Source: Aurelia coerulea
Lineage: Eukaryota > Cnidaria > Scyphozoa > Semaeostomeae > Ulmaridae
Direction: 5' to 3'
Length of the DNA stretch: 64,000 nt
NCBI GenBank assembly: GCA_039566865.1
Contig: CM076949.1
Location: 930,001 to 994,000 of the forward strand
Numbering within the stretch: position 1 is the first letter of the stretch; the number at the start of each line of letters is the position of its first letter. The notes under the pieces are model-generated. The model was not told the DNA's origin. It searched no databases and was given only the letters and a program-made list of their open reading frames with translations. Made by a program: the position numbers and the translations under genes. Shown piece after piece: positions 57,801-64,000 of this stretch.

Positions 57801-60800
57801 CTTGAGAATAATACCCGCAGTCCCCTGCTTGAGAATAATACCCGCAGTCCCCTGCTTGAGAATAATACCCGCAGTCCCCTGCTTGAGAATAATACCCGCA
57901 GTCCCCTGCTTGAGAATAATACCCGCAGTCCCCTGCTTGAGAATAATACCCGCAGTCCCCTGCTTGAGAATAATACCCGCAGTCCCCTGCTTGAGAATAA
58001 TACCCACAGTCCCCTGCTTGAGAATAATACCCGCAGTCCCCTGCTTGAGAATAATACCCGCAGTCCCCTGCTTGAGAATAATACCCGCAGTCCCCTGCTT
58101 GAGAATAATACCCGCAGTCCCCTGCTTGAGAATAATACCCGCAGTCCCCTGCTTGAGAATAATACCCGCAGTCCCCTGCTTGAGAATAATACCCGCAGTC
58201 CCCTGCTTGAGAATAATACCCGCAGTCCCCTGCTTGAGAATAATACCCGCAGTCCCCTGCTTGAGAATAATACCCGCAGTCCCCTGCTTGAGAATAATAC
58301 CCGCAGTCCCCTGCTTGAGAATAATACCCGCAGTCCCCTGCTTGAGAATAATACCCGCAGTCCCCTGCTTGAGAATAATACCCGCAGTCCCCTGCTTGAG
58401 AATAATACCCGCAGTCCCCTGCTTGAGAATAATACCCGCAGTCCCCTGCTTGAGAATAATACCCGCAGTCCCCTGCTTGAGAATAATACCCGCAGTCCCC
58501 TGCTTGAGAATAATACCCGCAGTCCCCTGCTTGAGAATAATACCCGCAGTCCCCTGCTTGAGAATAATACCCGCAGTCCCCTGCTTGAGAATAATACCCG
58601 CAGTCCCCTGCTTGAGAATAATACCCGCAGTCCCCTGCTTGAGAATAATACCCGCAGTCCCCTGCTTGAGAATAATACCCGCAGTCCCCTGCTTGAGAAT
58701 AATACCCGCAGTCCCCTGCTTGAGAATAATACCCGCAGTCCCCTGCTTGAGAATAATACCCGCAGTCCCCTGCTTGAGAATAATACCCGCAGTCCCCTGC
58801 TTGAGAATAATACCCGCAGTCCCCTGCTTGAGAATAATACCCGCAGTCCCCTGCTTGAGAATAATACCCGCAGTCCCCTGCTTGAGAATAATACCCGCAG
58901 TCCCCTGCTTGAGAATAATACCCGCAGTCCCCTGCTTGAGAATAATACCCGCAGTCCCCTGCTTGAGAATAATACCCGCAGTCCCCTGCTTGAGAATAAT
59001 ACCCGCAGTCCCCTGCTTGAGAATAATACCCGCAGTCCCCTGCTTGAGAATAATACCCGCAGTCCCCTGCTTGAGAATAATACCCGCAGTCCCCTGCTTG
59101 AGAATAATACCCGCAGTCCCCTGCTTGAGAATAATACCCGCAGTCCCCTGCTTGAGAATAATACCCGCAGTCCCCTGCTTGAGAATAATACCCGCAGTCC
59201 CCTGCTTGAGAATAATACCCGCAGTCCCCTGCTTGAGAATAATACCCGCAGTCCCCTGCTTGAGAATAATACCCGCAGTCCCCTGCTTGAGAATAATACC
59301 CGCAGTCCCCTGCTTGAGAATAATACCCGCAGTCCCCTGCTTGAGAATAATACCCGCAGTCCCCTGCTTGAGAATAATACCCGCAGTCCCCTGCTTGAGA
59401 ATAATACCCGCAGTCCCCTGCTTGAGAATAATACCCGCAGTCCCCTGCTTGAGAATAATACCCGCAGTCCCCTGCTTGAGAATAATACCCGCAGTCCCCT
59501 GCTTGAGAATAATACCCGCAGTCCCCTGCTTGAGAATAATACCCGCAGTCCCCTGCTTGAGAATAATACCCGCAGTCCCCTGCTTGAGAATAATACCCGC
59601 AGTCCCCTGCTTGAGAATAATACCCGCAGTCCCCTGCTTGAGAATAATACCCGCAGTCCCCTGCTTGAGAATAATACCCGCAGTCCCCTGCTTGAGAATA
59701 ATACCCGCAGTCCCCTGCTTGAGAATAATACCCGCAGTCCCCTGCTTGAGAATAATACCCGCAGTCCCCTGCTTGAGAATAATACCCGCAGTCCCCTGCT
59801 TGAGAATAATACCCGCAGTCCCCTGCTTGAGAATAATACCCGCAGTCCCCTGCTTGAGAATAATACCCGCAGTCCCCTGCTTGAGAATAATATCAGCAAA
59901 CAATTCTCTCTAGTCTCTCCAAGAGCTTCATTTAAAGGCTCAAAGGCTAAGAGATTTAATCATAAATTTTCGGCCATTTTCAAGCTGTTCTCCGAGCATA
60001 AGAGCTCAACGTAAACTCTGACAGCCCTCTAACGACAGTAACCAAAATTCCATGGTAAAGTACTACAATCTTTTAGCTACCAAATCAACTCGTTTCGATA
60101 GAAATAGACGAACACTTTTGTTGTGATAATCTTTCAAACGGGTATCTTTCTATTTTTCAGCAAACACCTTGTTAGCCTTTGTTCTGTAAGGGAAAAACAT
60201 GACACAAAACCTGACAAAGCACGTGGCAATATGAGTAGCAATATACGTACTAGCACAATCATATAAAGCATTGATTGCAACAATATCACTAGCTCCCAAA
60301 CTGTTGCTCTGCCCAAGCTCCCGATCTGAGCCAATCGCTTTCAACGTTTGTTTGCCATTCTTTGAAAATGCCTTTTTCCCATAATGCATCAGTGTGTCAT
60401 AATCATATTGAGTTCCTAAAACATCGGCTTGAAGATGGGAATAGTTTGCAAAATTGTGCGATTGGTCTACAAAAAAGATAAAGATTCATTTAATTTAAGC
60501 TCTGAAAAAAATAGCATCAGTGTGTTTTTATTTACACGACAGTAAATTGCCCATGATTTACCATGGCAGATTAAGATTGTTTCTGCAGCTAGTTACAAAA
60601 GTTTGACATCATCACTTCTTCGTTTGGGAAGGGTTTTTAATTTGTTTACTTACCATCAATAATATTCTCCCAGAATATTTCAATGAAATCATCTCGGTCA
60701 GGTCTACTCTGTTCATGCCAAAATCCAATTGCGTGCATCAATTCATGAAGAATCGTTGATTGGCCCAAACATCCAGAACCAAGACTAATTTCTTGAGCGC

Positions 60801-60838
60801 CAGTAGTCCAGAAATTACGTCCAACAATTGAATAACAG
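46888..60838 (-). CDS. Secreted astacin metalloprotease with TSP1, MAM and Cys-rich domains (5' end missing)
   Basis: This is a probable extracellular zinc endopeptidase of the astacin family (M12A). Nine exons join in phase to 540 codons plus stop: 60654-60838, 60251-60466, 57044-57214, 54126-54305, 52357-52503, 51122-51378, 49644-49728, 48669-48834, 46888-47104. Domains in order: astacin catalytic (two exons), two TSP1 modules (one exon each), MAM (three exons), and a C-terminal Cys-rich module (two exons). The zinc site [19 protein letters not shown] and the Met-turn LMHYG are complete. The first visible exon starts inside the domain at CYSIVGR, so the signal peptide, propeptide and first catalytic exons lie further right, probably beyond 64000 and behind the LINE copies. 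Introns hold a 27 bp minisatellite and several MITEs. No stop or frameshift is seen, so the gene is likely functional. Confidence 0.92.
47215..47462. mobile_element. MITE family C, degenerate
   Basis: Ends CTGAGTGCCCCCAAAAAAGT and (inverted) TTTGGGACACGCGGTAC enclose about 248 bp. GTACTCCTGTTTGAAAA faces TTTTTAAACGGGAGTGC. It lies in the last intron of the protease gene, about 110 bp from the last exon. Confidence 0.7.
47932..48538. mobile_element. MITE family A, copy 3
   Basis: It starts TACCGGGTGCGCCAAAATAA and ends with the exact complement, TTATTTTGGCGCACCCGGTA. TA lies at both edges and the length is 607 bp. It is the best preserved copy of the family here. It lies in the last intron of the protease gene. 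Confidence 0.9.
49644..52503 (-). CDS. MAM domain
   Basis: Three exons (52357-52503, 51122-51378, 49644-49728) encode [20 protein letters not shown], then [38 protein letters not shown] and finally [18 protein letters not shown]. The paired cysteines and the GYLxDIAxDDI ending are typical of MAM adhesion domains, which often drive oligomerisation of astacin-type proteases such as meprins. The acceptor of the middle exon was chosen at ACAG|GTTCATA because it alone keeps the frame. Confidence 0.92.
50650..51078. mobile_element. TTAA-flanked MITE, AGGACAAGTC ends
   Basis: AGGACAAGTCTGGGGTT on the left faces AACCCCGGACTTGTCCT on the right, each directly next to TTAA (50646-50649 and 51079-51082). 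About 429 bp, non-coding, with several ATGACGTCATT-like motifs inside. It lies about 43 bp from the donor of the middle MAM exon. Confidence 0.8.
52716..52786. repeat. 70 bp near-perfect inverted repeat
   Basis: CTTACACTTAAAAAAATAAT then TTCTTCTC faces GAGAAGAAATTATTTAAGTG then TAAG, with a loop of about 17 bp. The arms are about 26-28 bp with only small gaps. It could be a tiny foldback element. It lies in the intron before the first MAM exon. Confidence 0.8.
53442..53809. mobile_element. CCCGGGGGGG-type MITE
   Basis: A 368 bp element starts CCCGGGGGGGTTACTCCC and ends GTACCCCCCCGGG, within perfect 8 bp repeats ATCAGCCT (53434-53441 and 53810-53817). The interior repeats ATGCGACAGGGTATCACAAG and TTCTACACTATATTTGAG. 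It is related to the element at 16435-16756, and lies in the intron between the second TSP1 exon and the MAM exons. Confidence 0.88.
54126..57214 (-). CDS. Two thrombospondin type 1 repeats
   Basis: Exon 57044-57214 encodes [20 protein letters not shown] with later cysteines, and exon 54126-54305 encodes [20 protein letters not shown], then [19 protein letters not shown]. The WSxWS and CxxxCGxG/R patterns are diagnostic of TSP1. The second repeat is the more canonical; the first lacks the CGGG-like turn. Each sits on one symmetric phase 1-1 exon, the classic module-shuffling arrangement. Confidence 0.92.
54345..54470. mobile_element. Short palindromic MITE, GTCTGTCTCAAAT family, copy 3
   Basis: GACAGTCTGTCTCAAATTAG and GAGATTTGCGATAACGTG on the left face TTCGCGGGCATTTTGACGCG and AAGACGGACTTTAG on the right. 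It begins about 40 bp upstream of the second TSP1 exon on the gene strand. Confidence 0.7.
54640..56021. mobile_element. MITE family E, copy 3, carrying foreign sequence
   Basis: Ends TACCGGGTGAGTCAAAAAAG and TTTTTATTGACTGACCCGGT match family E, but the element is about 1382 bp against about 612 bp for copy 1. The extra roughly 770 bp includes a LINE C-terminal frame (55141-55536). The outer 150-400 bp on each side still resemble family E. It lies between the two TSP1 exons. Confidence 0.75.
55141..55536 (-). pseudogene. LINE C-terminal fragment
   Basis: A 131-codon frame contains [40 protein letters not shown], then [16 protein letters not shown], ending in TAG. The [20 protein letters not shown] knuckle marks the C-terminus of many non-LTR retrotransposons. 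There is no polymerase domain. It sits inside the expanded family E MITE. Confidence 0.82.
56671..56825. mobile_element. hAT-like MITE, CAGGGCCGTAGGAAGC ends
   Basis: A 155 bp element begins CAGGGCCGTAGGAAGCAG and ends CTGCTTCCTACGGGCCTG, within perfect 8 bp repeats ATAAACAC (56663-56670 and 56826-56833). G- and C-runs flank a short AT-rich core. It lies in the intron between the TSP1 exons. Confidence 0.9.
57771..59892. repeat. 27 bp minisatellite, about 78.6 identical units
   Basis: The unit is CTGCTTGAGAATAATACC followed by CGCAGTCCC. Across about 2.1 kb the only difference I noticed is one CCCACAGTCC for CCCGCAGTCC near 58010. Because 27 is a multiple of three and lacks stops in most frames, frames over 700 codons run through it on both strands. 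These are artefacts. It lies in the protease intron between the catalytic and the first TSP1 exon. Such uniformity implies very recent expansion or strong homogenisation; its assembled length should be treated with care. Confidence 0.96.
60251..60838 (-). CDS. Astacin catalytic domain exons
   Basis: Exon 60654-60838 encodes [20 protein letters not shown] and then the zinc-binding HExxHxxGFxHE block followed by SRPDRD; the three His residues bind zinc and the Glu is the catalytic base. Exon 60251-60466 encodes [20 protein letters not shown], then [14 protein letters not shown] (Met-turn, with the Tyr ligand) and ends [11 protein letters not shown], the usual close of the domain. Introns are GT-AG and the shared codon GAT|G to AC fits. 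The N-terminal third of the domain is not in these exons. Confidence 0.95.
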
Positions 60839-61490
60839 CTAACGAGAGAAAGGGATGGGTCAAAGAGCATTGTTCAAAGAGTGACATAAAAGGTGATGGA
60901 TGACAAGCCAAATATGACTACAATCCTTGCCAAAACTCTTGAAAAAATCACCTGTTTTTGCTCAGCTCTCCTCTCATCCTCCTTACAATGTTGGTTACTT
61001 GTGCGATTACGCATTTCTCACAGCCACAACAACGTAGCCAAAGCGATTTTCTTCATATTTGGTGATCAGTGCTTCGGACCAACATTGTTCAGGGGGGGTA
61101 GGGGGGCGAGGAAAAAGAGTCACGATAAGTTTCCTGCAATGTATTTTGGATGCTTCGTCAGACAAGAAAGCAGAAAAATGACATATTTTTTTCAAGTTGC
61201 CTTGGCAAGGATTGTAGCTTGTTACATTAAAGCTGGAGAAATGTTTTGGACGAAAAATGCTGAACTTTATCAAAAATATGAAATCTGACCAAAACTGTTT
61301 CTACACACCAATTCCATGACATTACACATTTTTACTTTTTACTCAACTCTAAACTGACAGAATCTACTCTACAATCAAAAACAATAATTGCCCCATGCTG
61401 GGTCCTATGATGGTATTTACCCCAAAGGCTTTCGGGACATTGCCTGTTGATTATTTTATATGTCATAACTGATCGATCAAAGTTTATTAG
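60839..61490. other. Intron sequence upstream of the visible catalytic exons
   Basis: Reading the gene strand, I looked for the missing first part of the astacin domain (a WPNGxVPYxID-like block) and did not find it. The minus-strand frame at 61007-61273 resembles no family I know. The stretch is probably intron. Confidence 0.45.
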
Positions 61491-61522
61491 TTGTTCAACT
61501 GTCAACCAATTATGAGACCGTT

Positions 61523-63070
61523 GTGTTGTTGGAAGATTGTTGGAAGATTGCTAGAGTTGCCCCCATTTTTAAAAGTGGTCAATCTGATGATCGATCAAAT
61601 TATAGGCCGATTTCAGTCCTCCCTTTCTTGTCTAGGGTATTTGAAAAATTGGTTTTTAACCAGCTTTATGAGTATCTAGATAAAAACAAGCTCATATACT
61701 ATAAACAGTCTGGGTTTAGGTCATTACACTCCGCTGTCACTTGTCTGCTGAAGTCTACAAATGACTGGTATGTTAACATGGACAAAGGTAGATTCACTGC
61801 TACAGTTTTTATTGACTTGAAAAAGGCATTCGATACTGTAGATCACGATATTCTACTCCAAAAGTTAGAAAAGTATGGAGTGATTGGCCTTGAACATACC
61901 TGGTTTTCGTCCTACCGGAAAAATAGGCGGCAGCTTTGTAGAGTGAATGGGGTAGCCTCAAATATGGAAGAAATAAAATGTGGAGTTCCTCAAGGCTCTT
62001 GCCTTGGGCCCCTTTTGTTCCTCATATACATAAATGATCTGCCGTTTTCTCTTAAAAACAGTGAAGTAACGATGTATGCCGATGATACAAGTATATCATA
62101 TTCTTCTAAGGATATCAACGAGCTTAATGAAACCCTTAACAGTGACTTAGACTCCTTGAAACAGTGGCTTGAAGGTAATAAGCTGTCTCTGAATGTAATC
62201 AAAACACAAGCAATGGTTATAGGCTCTAGGCCTAATATCAAGAAGATATCAGACAAATCAGTACCGACCCCATCTTTCGCCATTGGCAATTCGCATATTG
62301 ATGTTGTAGATAATGCGAAATACTTGGGAGTACAACTTGATAAACATCTTGTGTGGGATGAGCATACCAAGGCTTTACGTTCAAAGATATCTTGCTCTTT
62401 AGGTTTCCTAAAATATGCTAAGAAATTGCTTCCAAAGCATACCCTTAGTCAAATGTATAGAGGTATCGTTGAGCCCCATTTTCGCTACTGTTGCTCTGTG
62501 TGGGGTAGCTGTGGAGACTCTCGCCTGTTGGCGCTACAAAAGTTACAAAATCGTGCTGCGAGAATAGTTACCAACAGTAGCTATGATGCACCAGCAGCAA
62601 ACTTGATAAAAGAGCTCAAATGGCCGACAGTCCACGACATGATCAAACAAGAGACGGCTACCATTGTTTTCAAATCAATAAGTGGTCTCGCGCCCACTTA
62701 CCTCTCTACTCTATTCACGAGAAACTCGACAAGGGAGATTGTAAATTTGAGAAATTCTGAGACTGACTTGCTTGCTCCACGAATGAAAACAAGCAATGGC
62801 CAAAAAGCATTTTTGTTCCGTGGATCAAAGCTTTGGAATGAGTTGGAGCATGAAGTCAAGCTAGCCCCCTCTCTGTCTACTTTTAAATGTAGACTGAAAT
62901 GTAAATAGCTTTTAATTTTTCATTTATTCTAAATTAACATTGTAAATATTCTTTTTATTTTTAATTTTGGTAGTATTGTAAGTAGGTTTTTGCCACGGCC
63001 CCCTGAAAAGCAGCCACTCTTGGTTGATGGGGCCACCGTGTATAAAGAATTTAAAATGAAAAATGAAAAG
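61523..63070 (+). CDS. Non-LTR retrotransposon reverse transcriptase, 5'-truncated
   Basis: An open frame of about 461 codons (stop at 62906-62908) reads WKIARVAPIFKSG, SNYRPISVLPFLSRVFEKLV, YKQSGFRSLHSAVTCLL, FIDLKKAFDTVDHDILLQKL, GVPQGSCLGPLLFLIYINDL and MYADDTSISY. These are RT fingers and palm motifs with the YADD active site, followed by the usual C-terminal RNRAARI-like region and STFKCRLK tail. It fits the CR1/Jockey group. The endonuclease part is missing, so it is a truncated copy with an intact RT frame. The 3' UTR carries a GGCCCC/GGGGCC hairpin and ends near 63070 in AAAATGAAAAATGAAAAG. Confidence 0.92.
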
Positions 63071-64000
63071 ACCAATTGTCTTTTAGTCTGGCCTTATCAA
63101 TAATCGAATGGGCTCTGTCCTGCAGACGTTGGAGGGTATTCAATTTTGATTTAGGAAGACTCCCCCAAATAACATTGGCGTATCGCAGATGGCTTTCTAC
63201 AAGTGCACGGTACACATGCTCCAGCTGGGATTGGGAAATGAGATTTTTCAATTTTTTTAGTGACTTAAGACCGCCACTAATCTTCCCTTTCACTTTGTTG
63301 AATTGTTCATCCCAGTTTAGCCCTTCATCCACAATAACCCCTAGTGATTTAGTCTTCACCACACGCTTAATTTCTGAATTGTTAAGATTCAGTGGTTCTG
63401 AGATTTCAACCTTGTTTGTCCTCCGTGGATGGCCAATGATCATGTATTCAGTTTTTTTCGGGTTGGCACTTAACTTGTTTATCCGCATCCATTCCGAGAT
63501 GTTTCTTAATTCTTTGTGGGCATTTGTAATTAGATCATCGACGTTACCAGATGTTAATGTAACATGTGTGTCATCTGCATACATACTAGCCCTAGAGAAT
63601 TCTAAGCATTTTTCAAAGTCATTAAGGTAGATTATAAATAGGAGTGGTCCCAAGCAGGATCCTTGAGGTACACCACATGTTACCAATCTAGCCCCCGACT
63701 GTTGTCCATTAACTGAGCAGAATTGTTTTCTACCACTTAAGAAGGACGTGAACCATTCTCCTGAACTTGCCCTGATACCGAGTGCACCTAACTTTTTTAT
63801 CAGTATTGTATGATCTACGGTATCAAACGCCTTTTTTAAATCAAGAAATATGGCCAAATTGAGCTGTTTTTTATCCATATTGTCATACCAGCAATCAGTA
63901 CCGTTTATCAGGGATGTTACAGTGGAATATAGTTTTCGAAAAGCAGATTGATTTTGTGTCAATACTTTGTTAGTTATGAGATAATCAATGAGCTGATCGT
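63071..64000 (-). CDS. Second LINE reverse transcriptase, cut at both ends
   Basis: A minus-strand frame enters from the right edge (residues DQLIDYLITNKVLTQNQSAF) and reads FLDLKKAFDTVDHTILIKKL, GVPQGSCLGPLLFIIYLNDF, MYADDTHVTL, KTEYMIIGHPRR and HVYRALVESHLRYANVIWG. The YADD active site is present. At KDNW near 63071 it stops matching and runs into the poly-AATGA tail of the neighbouring plus-strand LINE, giving a short foreign ending and a stop at 63051. It is a different family from that neighbour (clearly different thumb and C-terminal sequence). The 5' part is outside the window. Confidence 0.9.

Noticed and set aside
57590..60014. Five overlapping frames of 720-770 codons with repeats such as [18 protein letters not shown] and IILKQGTAG
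   Set aside because: They are all readings of the same 27 bp tandem repeat, whose length is a multiple of three. The array lies in an intron between in-phase protease exons.
63076..63630. 184-codon plus-strand frame
   Set aside because: It is antisense to the LINE reverse transcriptase with the YADD motif on the minus strand.

Overview
This window is animal nuclear DNA, AT-rich and intron-rich, and most likely cnidarian. Every gene has GT-AG introns, and I could splice two complete conserved eukaryotic genes codon by codon. The cnidarian call is an inference. It rests on a secreted astacin-TSP1-TSP1-MAM protein with a C-terminal cysteine-rich module of a kind I associate with cnidarian extracellular proteins, and on the style of the mobile elements. 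Nothing here is prokaryotic.

Three protein-coding genes lie in a row on the minus strand. ARPC3 (15381-20278, 7 coding exons, 178 aa) is a subunit of the Arp2/3 actin-nucleating complex. PHF12/Pf1 (23564-45095, 17 coding exons, 810 aa) is a nuclear PHD-finger and FHA-domain corepressor. The third is an astacin-type zinc metalloprotease (46888-60838, nine exons visible, at least 540 aa). Its signal peptide, propeptide and the start of its catalytic domain lie beyond the retrotransposon-filled right end of the window. A possible last exon of an unidentified plus-strand gene sits at 1475-1582. These genes share no obvious pathway.

Repeats dominate the rest. From 2.1 to 7.1 kb there is a satellite of about 69 bp units, with one inverted block and one inserted MITE. 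From 8.09 to 15.11 kb a palindromic MITE is followed by about 44 tandem copies of its own terminal 149 bp. A 54 bp array lies in PHF12, and a very uniform 27 bp array of about 79 copies lies in the protease gene. The introns also hold many MITEs: families with TA-flanked ends related to GGGTG, families with 8 bp duplications, and families flanked by TTAA. An LTR (Ty3/gypsy) retrotransposon at 28.05-32.43 kb has near-identical LTRs and one in-frame stop in integrase. Several non-LTR retrotransposon pieces occur at 36.9-37.4, 44.0-44.8, 55.1-55.5 and 61.5-64.0 kb.

The most unusual structures are the satellite built from a MITE terminus, and the repeated placement of MITE ends within 14 to 45 bp of splice sites of working genes. 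I found no CRISPR, tRNA, rRNA or operon-like structure.
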